A DNA stretch of 33,450 bases, taken from positions 1 through 33,450 of the forward strand of contig NZ_JAOCCU010000061.1 of the NCBI RefSeq assembly GCF_029840635.1, given 5' to 3'. This stretch comes from Mitsuaria sp. GD03876. Lineage in GTDB: Bacteria; Pseudomonadota; Gammaproteobacteria; Burkholderiales; Burkholderiaceae_C. Shown here piece after piece: positions 8,604 to 16,466 of this stretch (position 1 is the first letter of the stretch; the number at the start of each line of letters is the position of its first letter). The translations under genes and the position numbers were made by a program. The notes under the pieces were generated by a model, which was not told the DNA's origin, did not search any database, and saw only the letters and a program-made list of their open reading frames with translations.

Positions 8604-8712
8604 CCCTCACCCCCCGCGCTCTCCCGCAGCGCGGGAGAGGGAGCCGCCAAGGTTGCGGCGATGCGATTGCCTTGCTCCCTCTCCCGCACTGCGGGAGAGG
8701 GTTGGGGTGAGG
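8604..8712. repeat. inverted pair of REP-like palindromic elements (REPIN-like)
   Basis: Two hairpins of the same family face each other. Element 1 (8604-8645) runs CCTCACCCC, then a hairpin with stem CTCTCCCGC (8619-8627) and GCGGGAGAG (8631-8639), then AGC. Element 2 (about 8674-8712) is its reverse complement: stem CCCTCTCCCGC (8677-8687) and GCGGGAGAGGG (8691-8701), then TTGGGGTGAGG. Together they can fold into one long cruciform. This sequence type resembles dispersed REP/REPIN repeats mobilised by RAYT transposases in many GC-rich proteobacteria. No RAYT gene is in the window. Confidence 0.85.
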
Positions 8713-8717
8713 ATCGT

Positions 8718-8774
8718 GTCAGGCAACAGTTGTGCAAGAACGAATCCGCCAACGATAAGGCAACGCTGCCTGAC
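8718..8774. repeat. 8-bp inverted repeat upstream of the MFS gene
   Basis: GTCAGGCA (8718-8725) and TGCCTGAC (8767-8774) are perfect inverted copies 41 bp apart, flanking a spacer more A-rich than its surroundings. It could be a regulator site or part of the MFS promoter region; nothing proves either. Confidence 0.45.
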
Positions 8775-8913
8775 CCCAAGCCACTCCTCGCCCGGCAGGC
8801 CGTTCCGGCCTGGGACCGCGCTCCCGATTCGCACGCGCCCTGACGCCGCGCCGACGCGCCCTTCCCCGCCACGCCTGCTTTCAAGCCGTTGCACCTTCAA
8901 ACCCCCACTGGCA

Positions 8914-8951
8914 TGAAAGCGCTTTCACAATCCGTCCGAATTGCCTAGGAT
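8914..8951 (+). promoter_or_regulatory. LacI-type operator palindrome and promoter of the GH64 gene
   Basis: TGAAAGCGCTTTCA (8914-8927) is a perfect 14-bp palindrome with the central CG typical of LacI/GalR-family operators, and it fits the CcpA cre-type consensus. A promoter can be read across it: -35 TTCACA (8924-8929), 16-bp spacer, -10 TAGGAT (8946-8951). The -35 thus overlaps the right half of the palindrome, the expected arrangement for repression by a sugar-responsive LacI-type protein. No lacI-type gene is in the window. Confidence 0.75.
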
Positions 8952-9062
8952 CGGCGCCGCAGGAGTGAAGTCGCAGGTCCGGGCGGACGCCGCAGAGCGT
9001 TCCCTGTCCGCGTCGATTCGGTGCCTCCAGCGCCCCCGTCGACAACATCCTTCGGAGACGAC

Positions 9063-10697
9063 ATGACACGACTTCTGTCCTGGCTGGGCGCCTGCCTGGC
9101 CTTCTTCGCGCTGAGCTTCAGCGCGCCCCTGCACGCGCAGTCGAATGCGAGCTTCTCGCACGGCGTGGACTTCAACGGCAGCCAGGCCACGCTCTGGTTC
9201 CGGTCCAACGTCGCGACCACCTGGGTCGACGCGCACTACGCGCTCAACGGCGGCGCGCAGCAGAACCTGCGCATGCCCAGGAACAGCGGGACCAACCGCT
9301 TCGAGCTGGCCCTGCCCGGCGCCACGACCGGCACGCGGGTCGACTACTGGTTCACCTACAACAACGGCAACCCGGCCTACGACAGCGATCGCTTCGCGGC
9401 GACGGTGGGCTCGGGCGGCGGCACCGATCCGGGCAACCCCGGCAATCCGGGCAATCCGGGCGATGGCGGCGCGGCCGACTGGAACACGAAGACCACCTTC
9501 CGGATCGAGAACGCCACCAACGGCCGCTGGCCCGACAGCCAGGTGTACTGGGCCATCATCGGCAAGAGTTGGGAGACCGGCGAGTTCGTGCATGTCGACG
9601 CGGCCGGCAACGTCGTGCCGATGCGCCTGTCCGACAACACCGTGCCGAAGAACGGCCGGCTGTACGCGAACTACTTCTTCCCGCTGTCGCAGACCCGGCA
9701 GATCACGATCCCGCCGATCAACTCGGCGCGGGTGCTGATGTCGGTCGGCAGCCCGATGTACATCGAGGTCAACACCGACGGCGCGGGCCACATCGCCTAC
9801 GCCGGCGCCAACATCGAGAACGCCACCGATCCCAACCTGGACGTGGTCTTCGACTTCGGCGAGTTCGCGATCATCCGCAAGGGCTTGCCTGACCAGGGCA
9901 TCTTCGTCAACACGACCCGCGTGGACCATTTCGGCTTCCCGCTGAAGCTGCGGGTGCAGGGCCTGGGCGGTTACGACAAGACCGTCGGCGAGCCGCTGAC
10001 CGAGTCGCGCGACACGCTGTTCACCAGGTTCCAGCAGGAGGTGCCGGCCGAGTTCCGCAGCCTGGCCGAGCCCAACTTCCCCGCGGTGCCGCCGCGCACC
10101 CGCATCCTGGCGCCGGCGCATTTCACCTTCCGGCCGGGCGACGTGAACGGCGCCTACCTGGACGGCTACATCGGCGAGATGTGGAACCGCTTCAAGACGC
10201 AGGACCTGGTGTTCACGCTGGACGGCCTGGGCACCTTCCGCGGCCGCGTGGACGGCAGCACCAACCGATTCGTCTTCACCGGCGGCAAGTCCAACGGCAC
10301 GTACTACATCAACGGCCGGCCCAACACGGCCGAGGTGTTCCTGGGCGCGGGCAAGCTGGACGATCCGCGCAAGCCTGACGGCAGCTTCCAGGTCGACACG
10401 CCGGCCGACGCGGCCAAGTCGATCCAGCTGCAGATCCAGGCGCAGGTGTGCGCCGCGCTGAACCGCCACGTGCTGGCCAACCCGGCCGACTGGTACCGCC
10501 CGGCGGCGTTCTACCCGGCCGGCACGCGCGGCAACTGGTACGCCAAGTTCTGGCATGACCACTCGATCAAGGGCACCGAGGGCAACGCGGCCGGCTACGG
10601 CCTGGCCTACGGCTTCGCGTACGACGACGTCGGCCACTTCAGCCCGTCGCTGCACACGCCGGCGCCGACGACGGTGACCTACACGATCGGCTGGTAA
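9063..10697 (+). CDS. secreted beta-1,3-glucanase, CBM56 plus GH64
   Basis: A 544-residue exported endo-beta-1,3-glucanase. A signal peptide spans residues 1-25 (cleavage after 'PLHA'). Residues about 27-116 look like a CBM56 beta-1,3-glucan-binding module ('FSHGVDFNGSQATLWFRS...VDYWFTYNN'). A Gly-Pro-Asn linker ('DPGNPGNPGNPGDGG', about 121-135) joins it to a GH64 catalytic domain (about 139-544) with 'VNTTRVDHFGFPLKL' and 'GYIGEMWNRF'. Glu372 and Asp387 are candidate catalytic acids by position; I could not align them. GH64 enzymes release laminaripentaose from beta-1,3-glucan such as fungal wall glucan. The start at 9063 has GGAG five bases upstream and begins a clean signal peptide. Expression is probably controlled by the palindrome at 8914-8927. 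A terminator follows directly. Confidence 0.93.
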   Translation: MTRLLSWLGACLAFFALSFSAPLHAQSNASFSHGVDFNGSQATLWFRSNVATTWVDAHYALNGGAQQNLRMPRNSGTNRFELALPGATTGTRVDYWFTYNNGNPAYDSDRFAATVGSGGGTDPGNPGNPGNPGDGGAADWNTKTTFRIENATNGRWPDSQVYWAIIGKSWETGEFVHVDAAGNVVPMRLSDNTVPKNGRLYANYFFPLSQTRQITIPPINSARVLMSVGSPMYIEVNTDGAGHIAYAGANIENATDPNLDVVFDFGEFAIIRKGLPDQGIFVNTTRVDHFGFPLKLRVQGLGGYDKTVGEPLTESRDTLFTRFQQEVPAEFRSLAEPNFPAVPPRTRILAPAHFTFRPGDVNGAYLDGYIGEMWNRFKTQDLVFTLDGLGTFRGRVDGSTNRFVFTGGKSNGTYYINGRPNTAEVFLGAGKLDDPRKPDGSFQVDTPADAAKSIQLQIQAQVCAALNRHVLANPADWYRPAAFYPAGTRGNWYAKFWHDHSIKGTEGNAAGYGLAYGFAYDDVGHFSPSLHTPAPTTVTYTIGW

Positions 10698-10711
10698 GCC
10701 CGGCCCACCGC

Positions 10712-10740
10712 GAGCCCCGCCTCCCGGCGGGGCTCTTTCC
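10712..10740 (+). terminator. rho-independent terminator after the GH64 gene
   Basis: A perfect 10-bp stem GAGCCCCGCC (10712-10721) and GGCGGGGCTC (10726-10735) with a 4-base loop, followed by a short T-rich run (TTTCC). It sits 15 bp past the glucanase stop and 20 bp before the end of the convergent spherulin-like gene, so it could also stop transcription from the other side, where the U-tract is poor. Confidence 0.88.
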
Positions 10741-10754
10741 ATTGGGGCGCCGCT

Positions 10755-11666
10755 TCAGCAGTTCCCACCGCTCTTGAGGCTCTTCAGGCACCAGCGCTCG
10801 GAGCCGCTCAGCGTGTCGTTGCCCCAGTAGGTCGGCGTGTAGTTCCAGATCGGACCGCCCCAGGGCAGGCTGGGGTTGTAGGTCATGCTGGTCACGTAGA
10901 CGTAGTTGGCGGTCGTGCCCTTGAGCGTCGCCTGCATCTGCGCCTGCGTCGCCGAGTGGACCAGGAGCCAGGTCTTGACGTTGAGCGAGCTGGCCAGGTT
11001 CTGCACGTCGCCGTTGAGCCAGCTGGCGGCATTGAGGTAGTCGCTGTACGCGGCCTCGTACATCACGATGTGCTCGCCGGACTGCGCGGCGCTGACGAAG
11101 CAGCCGCTCGCGCCGGGCCAGCCGGCGTTCCAGACCTTGATGCCGCCGGCGCCGGAGCCCGCCACCATCGAGCGCACGTTCGCCCACTTCGGCGGCGTGC
11201 CGCTGCACTTCTGGGCGTCGCTCAGCGCGAGGTCGTCATGGGCCGCCTCGTCGAAGAAGAACCCGTCGACGCCGCCCAGCGTGTTCTTGTAGGCCGCCAG
11301 CTCGGCGGGGATGGCGTTGTAGCGGGTGAGCTCTTCCGCGGTGTTGCGGTCGTAGCCGGTGGGCACGTAGCCGAGCACCTGGCCGCCCTGCGCGCGGATG
11401 TTGGCGATGACCGCCTTCCAGTTGGTGACCTGGGTGGCGTTCAGGCCTTGCGCGCCGTTGTTGGGATTGATGACGACATAGCTGCCGCTGGGGATCTGGC
11501 CGCCGTAGGTGCTGGCCGTCTCGCCCCAGTAGGCGATCAAGCCGAAGCCGGTCGGCGCGGCCGCGGCGGGCGCCGACAGGCCGATCGCCGAGACCGCGAG
11601 CGCGGCGGCGGCGCCCAGGCGGGACATCGTGCAAAGACGCGAGGTGGAAGACGCGGGCTGCTTCAT
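10755..11666 (-). CDS. spherulin-4 / GH135-like secreted glycan hydrolase
   Basis: A 303-residue exported protein. The signal peptide ends near residue 37 ('APAAAA-PTG'). The mature part reads as a TIM-barrel of the spherulation-specific family 4: 'GLIAYWGE', 'SYVVINPNNGAQ', 'VIANIRAQGGQVLGYVPTGYDRN', 'GVDGFFFDEAAHDD' (136-145), 'VWNAGWP', 'IVMYEAAYSDYL' and 'TWLLVHSATQAQM'. The founding GH135 enzyme, Aspergillus Sph3, cleaves galactosaminogalactan; the Asp/Glu of 'FFFDE' are candidate active-site acids. Start chosen at 11666 because GGAG lies five bases upstream; a frame-matched ATG at 11693 lacks this. The gene converges on the GH64 glucanase, and both are secreted, suggesting a paired attack on fungal wall and matrix polysaccharides. 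Substrate remains inference. Confidence 0.8.
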   Translation of the reverse strand: MKQPASSTSRLCTMSRLGAAAALAVSAIGLSAPAAAAPTGFGLIAYWGETASTYGGQIPSGSYVVINPNNGAQGLNATQVTNWKAVIANIRAQGGQVLGYVPTGYDRNTAEELTRYNAIPAELAAYKNTLGGVDGFFFDEAAHDDLALSDAQKCSGTPPKWANVRSMVAGSGAGGIKVWNAGWPGASGCFVSAAQSGEHIVMYEAAYSDYLNAASWLNGDVQNLASSLNVKTWLLVHSATQAQMQATLKGTTANYVYVTSMTYNPSLPWGGPIWNYTPTYWGNDTLSGSERWCLKSLKSGGNC

Positions 11667-11699
11667 GGGTTCTCCGTCGGGTGGATGACCCACGCAGTC

Positions 11700-11815
11700 T
11701 AGAAAGTCATCGAATACTTTCGAATATCGTTTCCACCACGATTTTTTCTTTCTTTACAACCGTAAACGAAAACTTCGTTTTCGAATTTCTCGAAATCGAA
11801 AGCCTCGCCAGAGTG
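11700..11815. other. AT-rich intergenic island with small dyads
   Basis: This stretch is strikingly AT-rich compared with everything around it. It separates the end of the efflux operon from the spherulin-like gene (both minus strand). It contains CGAAAAC/GTTTTCG (11767-11783, 3-base loop), ATTTC/GAAAT (11785-11796) and repeated TCGAATA-type words around 11713-11727. It must hold the promoter of the spherulin-like gene and possibly a weak terminator for the efflux operon, but I cannot assign -35/-10 elements with confidence. Confidence 0.6.
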
Positions 11816-11819
11816 TCAT

Positions 11820-13232
11820 TCACGGCGTCCAGCGGCCGCCCAGCGCGCGCAGCAGGGCCACGCGATTGACCTGCTCCGTCTGGCGCAGCGTCACCAGCAG
11901 CCGGCGCGCGGTCGTCAGCTGGCGTTGCGCGTCGAGCACCTCGAGCTGGCTGCTGCCGCCCAGGCGGTAGCTGCGCTCCGCCAGGCGCAACGACTGCTCG
12001 GCCGCCTCGACCTGCGCCTGCTGCGCATCCAGCCGCTCCGCGAGCTGGTCGCGCACCGCCAGCGCGTCCGCCACGTCGCGGAAGGCCGATTGCAGCGCCG
12101 CTTCGTAGTTCGCCATCGCCTCGCGCCGGCTGGCCTCGCTGACCTCGACCTGCGCGCGCCGTTGGCCACCGTCGAAGAGTGGCAGGTCGATCTGCGGCAC
12201 CAGGCTCCACACGCCGCTGCCGCTCTTGAACAGGCCGTCCAGGTCGGGACTGCGCGTCCCGGCGCTGGCCGTCAGCGTCAAGCGCGGGAAGCGCGCCGCG
12301 CGCGCGGCGCCGACGTCGAAGGCCGCGGCCCGCAGGCGCTGCTCGGCGGCGCGCAGGTCGGGCCGCTGCAGCAGCACCTCGGCCGGCAGCCCGCCGGGCA
12401 CCGCCGGCAGCGCCAGCGCCTGCGGCGCGTCCTGCGCCACCGGCAACAGGCGGTCCGGCAAGGGCTGGCCGGCCAGCAGCTCCAGCTGCAGCCGGGCCTG
12501 CGTCACCGCGGTGAGGCTCTCGGCCGCGTCGCCGCGCGCCGACTCGAACGCGGTGCGCGAGCGCGCGCGCTCCAGGCCGGAGGCCGCGCCCAGCGCGTAC
12601 TGGCGCTCTGCCAGGTCGAAGCTGCGGCGCTGGCTGTCGCGCAGGTCCTGGTTGAGCACCAGCCGCTGCTGCGCCGCTGCCAGGCCGAGCCAGGCGGTCG
12701 CGACCTCGGCGGCCAGGCTCAGCCGCGCGCTGCGCTGGTTCTCCTGCTCGGCGAGGAAGCGCGACAGCGCCGCGCCCTCCAGGCTGCCCAGGCGGTTGAA
12801 CAGGTCGATCTCGTAGCTCGCCAGGCCGAGGTTGACGCCATAGGTGGTGGTCGCGTCCGCGCCGCCGCTGGCGCGCTGGCGCGTCGCGGAGGCGCTCAGG
12901 CCGATCTCCGGCAGGCGGTCGGCGGCGGTGACGCGGTACTGCGCCCTCACCCGCTCGACCACCGCGGCGTTCGCGCGCAGGTTGCGGTTCTGGTCCAGCG
13001 CGATCGCGACGACCTCGTCCAGCCGCGCGTCGGCGAAGAAGCCGCGCCACTCGTGGGACGGCGCGGCCGAGGACGCCGCATCGGCCGGCGCGCTCGCGCT
13101 TGCGGCGGCCGCGGCGGGACGGAAGTCCTCGCGCAGCGGCGGGCGCGGCGCGTCGGTGGACGGCACCAGGCTGCCGCACGCGCTCAGGCCGAGCGCCAGG
13201 GGCCAGGCGGCGATCTTCAGCGCGCGGCTCAT
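11820..13232 (-). CDS. outer-membrane efflux lipoprotein (NodT/OprM type)
   Basis: A 470-residue TolC-like channel of the RND tripartite pump. An N-terminal lipobox 'LGLSACGS' indicates a lipoprotein. The mature chain shows the two repeated OEP halves: 'WRGFFADARLDEVVAIALDQNRNLRANAAVVERVRAQYRVTAADRLPEIGLSASA' for the first, and 'PAEVLLQRPDLRAAEQRLRAAAFDVGAARAARFPRLTLTASAG' for the second, with long Ala-rich helices between them that build the periplasmic tunnel. An Ala/Ser-rich low-complexity segment (about 38-58) sits after the lipobox. The ATG at 13232 overlaps the stop of the pump gene (ATGA), so it is the third, coupled gene of the operon. Length and motifs are complete. Confidence 0.93.
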   Translation of the reverse strand: MSRALKIAAWPLALGLSACGSLVPSTDAPRPPLREDFRPAAAAASASAPADAASSAAPSHEWRGFFADARLDEVVAIALDQNRNLRANAAVVERVRAQYRVTAADRLPEIGLSASATRQRASGGADATTTYGVNLGLASYEIDLFNRLGSLEGAALSRFLAEQENQRSARLSLAAEVATAWLGLAAAQQRLVLNQDLRDSQRRSFDLAERQYALGAASGLERARSRTAFESARGDAAESLTAVTQARLQLELLAGQPLPDRLLPVAQDAPQALALPAVPGGLPAEVLLQRPDLRAAEQRLRAAAFDVGAARAARFPRLTLTASAGTRSPDLDGLFKSGSGVWSLVPQIDLPLFDGGQRRAQVEVSEASRREAMANYEAALQSAFRDVADALAVRDQLAERLDAQQAQVEAAEQSLRLAERSYRLGGSSQLEVLDAQRQLTTARRLLVTLRQTEQVNRVALLRALGGRWTP

Positions 13233-16200
13233 GCCTGCACCTCCGGCTTGGCGTGGCCCTGCGCGTCCTGCCCGGCGCCGGCGCCATGGCCACCGGAGCC
13301 GCCGCTGGGATGGCCATCCGGATGTCCATCGTCCGGCGTCCTCGCGGGCCGGCCGCGGCTGAAGCGCTGCTTGACCCACAGGTAGAACAGCGGCACGAAG
13401 AAGATGCCCAGCAGCGTCGCGCTGCCCATGCCGCCGAGCACGCCGACGCCGATCGCGCGCTGCGAGCCCGAGCCCGCGCCGCTGGCGAAGGCCAGCGGCA
13501 GCACGCCCATCATGAAGGCCATCGACGTCATCAGGATCGGGCGCAAGCGCTGCCGGCAGGCCTTCAAGGTCGCCTCCACCAGGCCCATGCCCTGCCCCAG
13601 CAGCGTCTCCGCGAACTCGACGATCAGGATCGCGTTCTTGGCCGACAGGCCCACCGTCGTCAGCAGTCCCACCTGGAAGAACACGTCGTTCATCTGCCCG
13701 CCCAGATGGCTGGCCGCGAGCGCGCCGATGATGCCCAGCGGCACTACCAGCATCACGCTGAAGGGCACCGACCAGCTTTCGTACAGCGCCGCCAGGCACA
13801 GGAAGATGAACAGCACCGACACCGCGTACAGCATCGGCGCCTGGTCGCCCGAGAGCCGCTCCTGGTAGCTGCGGCCCGACCACTCGAAGCCGATGCCCGG
13901 TGGCATGTCGCTCAGGATGGATTCCATCGCGCGCATCGCCGCGCCGGAGCTCACGCCCGGCGGCACGTCGGCCTGGATCTCGTAGGCGGCGCTGCCGTTG
14001 TAGCGGACCAGCTGGCGCGGGCCGTTCTGCCAGGTCGCCGTGGCGAAGGCGTTGAACGACACCATCGCGCCGGCGGCGTTGCGCACGTACCAGTGGCGCA
14101 GCGCGTCGGGGTCGGCGCGGTAGGCGCCCTCGCCCTGCACCAGCACGCGCTTGACGCGGCCGCGGTCGATGAAGTCGTTGACGTAGGCGCTGCCCAGCGC
14201 GATCGACAGCGTGTCGTTGATCGTCGTGGTCGACACGCCCAGCGTGCCCGCCTTGTGGTCGTCGATGTTGATCTGCAGCTGCGGCGTCTCGGTCAGGCTG
14301 TTGATGCGCGCGCGGGCCAGCTCGGGATGCTTGTTGGCCTCGTCGATCAGGCGGTCGCGCGCCTCGGCCAGCGCCAGCGTGCCCACGCCGCCCAGGTCCT
14401 GCAGGAACAGCTGGATGCCGGCGCTGCCGCCCAGGCCGCGCACCGTCGGCGGCTGCACGATGAAGATGTTGGCGTCGCGGATGCGCTTGCCCAGCTCGCG
14501 GCTGAAGCGCTCGGCCAGCGCGGCCGCGCCCTGGCTCTTGTCGGGGCGGTCCTGCCAGTCGGTCAGCCGGATGAAGCCCTGGCCCGAGCCCTGGTCGCCG
14601 CCGGAGCCGCGCACCAGGTTGTAGAAGCGCACCTCCTTCTGGTCGGCCAGGTAGGCCTCCATCGCCAGCGCCACCGCTTCCATGCGTTCCGCTGTCGCGC
14701 CCGGCGCCATGCGGACCTGCATCTGCAGGCTGCCCTGGTCCTCGTCGGGCAGGAAGGAGGTCGGCAGCGACTTGTACAGCAGCGCCATGCCGCCGATCAA
14801 CAGCAGGTAGACGGCGAAGCTGCGCACGCCGCGCGCGGTGAGCCAGCGCACCCGGTGCACGTAGCGTTCGGTGAACTTGTCGAACTGGCGGTTGAAGCCG
14901 CCGAAGAACCAGTCGAGCTGCTTGCCGAAGGGGCCGCCGTGGGCCGCGTGCTCGCCCTTGTGCACCGGCTTGAGCAGCGTGGCGCACAGCGCCGGCGACA
15001 GGCTCATCGCCACCAGCACCGACAGGATCATGGCGCTCACCACCGTGATCGAGAACTGGCGGTAGATGATGCCGGTGGAGCCGCCGAAGAAGGCCATCGG
15101 GATGAACACCGCCGACAGCACGACCGCGATGCCCACCAGCGCGCCGCTGATCTCCTTCATGCTCGCGCGGGTCGCGTCGCGCGGGCTCAGGCCCTCCTCG
15201 CGCATCAGCCGCTCGACGTTCTCGACCACGACGATCGCGTCGTCCACCAGCAGCCCGATCGCCAGGACCAGGCCGAACATCGTCAGCGAGTTGATCGAGT
15301 AGCCGGCCAGCGCCAGCACGCCGAAGGTGCCCAGCAGCACGACCGGCACGGCGATCGCCGGCACCAGCGTCGCGCGCAGGTTCTGCATGAACAGGTACAT
15401 GATCGCCACGACCAGCACCATCGCCTCGATCAGCGTGTGGACCACGCTCTCGATGGACACGCTGATGAACGGCGTCGTGTCGTAGGTGATGCTGGACTTC
15501 ATCCCGTGCGGGAAGAAGGGCTCGAGCTCGGCCAGCTTGGCCTTGACCAGCTCGGCGGTCTTGAGCGCGTTGGCGCCGCTGGCCGGCAGGATGGCCATGC
15601 CGGCGGCGTTCTGGCCGGTGCTCTTGACGGTGGTGGTGTAGCTGTCGCGGCCCAGCTCGACGCGGGCCACGTCGCCCAGGCGCAGCGCGGAGCCGTCGGG
15701 CTGCACGCGCAGCACGATGGCGCGGAACTGCCCGGCGGTCTGCAGCTTGGCGCGCGCGGTGATGATGGCCGTCAGGCGCTGGCCCTCGGGCGAGGGCAAC
15801 GCGCCGAGCTGGCCGGCCGAGACCTCGGTGTTCTGCGCCAGCAGCGCGTTGCGGATGTCGCCCGGCACCAGCGCGTAGCGCTGCAGCTGCGCCGGGTCCA
15901 GCCAGATGCGCATCGCGTAGCCGGAGCCGAACACGTTGATGTCGCCCACGCCCTCGACGCGGCTGATGATGTCCACCAGCGTGCTGGACAGGTAGTCGCC
16001 CAGGTCGGCCGAGGCCACGGCCGGGTTGTCGCTGGTGAGCATGACCACCATCAGCGGCTCGGTGCCGGCCTTGGTGACGCGCACGCCCTGCGCCTGCACC
16101 GCCTGCGGGAGCCGCGAGAGCGACTGCGAGACCTTGTTCTGGACCTGCATCTGCGCCAGGTCCGGGTCGGTGCCGGCGACGAAGCTCAGGATCGTGCTGG

Positions 16201-16462
16201 CGCCGCCGGAGGCGTTGCTGTTGGACTCGATGGAGAACAGCCCGTCGATGCCCTTGAGGTTCTGCTCGATGACCTGCGTCACCGAGTCCTCGATCGCCTT
16301 GGCCGAGGCGCCCGGGTAGCTGGTGTTGATCGAGATGCGGGTCGGCGCGATGTCCGGGTAGCGCTCCAGCGGCAGGATGCGCACCGCGGCGGCGCCCGCC
16401 AGCATGATCACGATGGCGATGACCCACGCGAAGATGGGCCGGTCGATGAAGAACGAGGCCAT
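13229..16462 (-). CDS. RND multidrug efflux pump, inner-membrane subunit (HAE1, AcrB/MexB type)
   Basis: A 1077-residue proton-driven transporter. It starts 'MASFFIDRPIFAWVIAIVIMLAGAAAV', the standard N-terminus and TM1. The proton-relay Asp pair is in 'GLLVDDAIVVVENVERLM' (TM4) and the relay Lys in 'GLSAKNAILIVEFAE' (TM10). The two large periplasmic loops needed for drug capture are present, and 'FFGGSTGIIYRQFSITVVSAMILSVLVAMSLSPALCA' matches AcrB. The C-terminal tail after TM12 is unusual: about 35 residues rich in His, Gly and Asp ('DDGHPDGHPSGGSGGHGAG'). The gene starts 4 bp after the adaptor stop and overlaps the channel gene. It should expel lipophilic drugs, detergents or plant/fungal phenolics; actual substrates are unknown. 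Confidence 0.95.
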   Translation of the reverse strand: MASFFIDRPIFAWVIAIVIMLAGAAAVRILPLERYPDIAPTRISINTSYPGASAKAIEDSVTQVIEQNLKGIDGLFSIESNSNASGGASTILSFVAGTDPDLAQMQVQNKVSQSLSRLPQAVQAQGVRVTKAGTEPLMVVMLTSDNPAVASADLGDYLSSTLVDIISRVEGVGDINVFGSGYAMRIWLDPAQLQRYALVPGDIRNALLAQNTEVSAGQLGALPSPEGQRLTAIITARAKLQTAGQFRAIVLRVQPDGSALRLGDVARVELGRDSYTTTVKSTGQNAAGMAILPASGANALKTAELVKAKLAELEPFFPHGMKSSITYDTTPFISVSIESVVHTLIEAMVLVVAIMYLFMQNLRATLVPAIAVPVVLLGTFGVLALAGYSINSLTMFGLVLAIGLLVDDAIVVVENVERLMREEGLSPRDATRASMKEISGALVGIAVVLSAVFIPMAFFGGSTGIIYRQFSITVVSAMILSVLVAMSLSPALCATLLKPVHKGEHAAHGGPFGKQLDWFFGGFNRQFDKFTERYVHRVRWLTARGVRSFAVYLLLIGGMALLYKSLPTSFLPDEDQGSLQMQVRMAPGATAERMEAVALAMEAYLADQKEVRFYNLVRGSGGDQGSGQGFIRLTDWQDRPDKSQGAAALAERFSRELGKRIRDANIFIVQPPTVRGLGGSAGIQLFLQDLGGVGTLALAEARDRLIDEANKHPELARARINSLTETPQLQINIDDHKAGTLGVSTTTINDTLSIALGSAYVNDFIDRGRVKRVLVQGEGAYRADPDALRHWYVRNAAGAMVSFNAFATATWQNGPRQLVRYNGSAAYEIQADVPPGVSSGAAMRAMESILSDMPPGIGFEWSGRSYQERLSGDQAPMLYAVSVLFIFLCLAALYESWSVPFSVMLVVPLGIIGALAASHLGGQMNDVFFQVGLLTTVGLSAKNAILIVEFAETLLGQGMGLVEATLKACRQRLRPILMTSMAFMMGVLPLAFASGAGSGSQRAIGVGVLGGMGSATLLGIFFVPLFYLWVKQRFSRGRPARTPDDGHPDGHPSGGSGGHGAGAGQDAQGHAKPEVQA

Positions 16463-16466
16463 GGCG

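Larger units (their letters stand above)
8588..9062. other. divergent intergenic region between MFS and GH64 genes
   Basis: About 475 bp without a supported gene. From left to right it holds an inverted pair of REP-like hairpins (8604-8712), an 8-bp inverted repeat around a relatively A-rich spacer (8718-8774), a CAGGCC/GGCCTG hairpin near 8797-8814, and the LacI-type palindrome with promoter for the GH64 gene (8914-8951). The glucanase start has a good GGAG at 9054-9057, five bases before its ATG. Confidence 0.8.
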
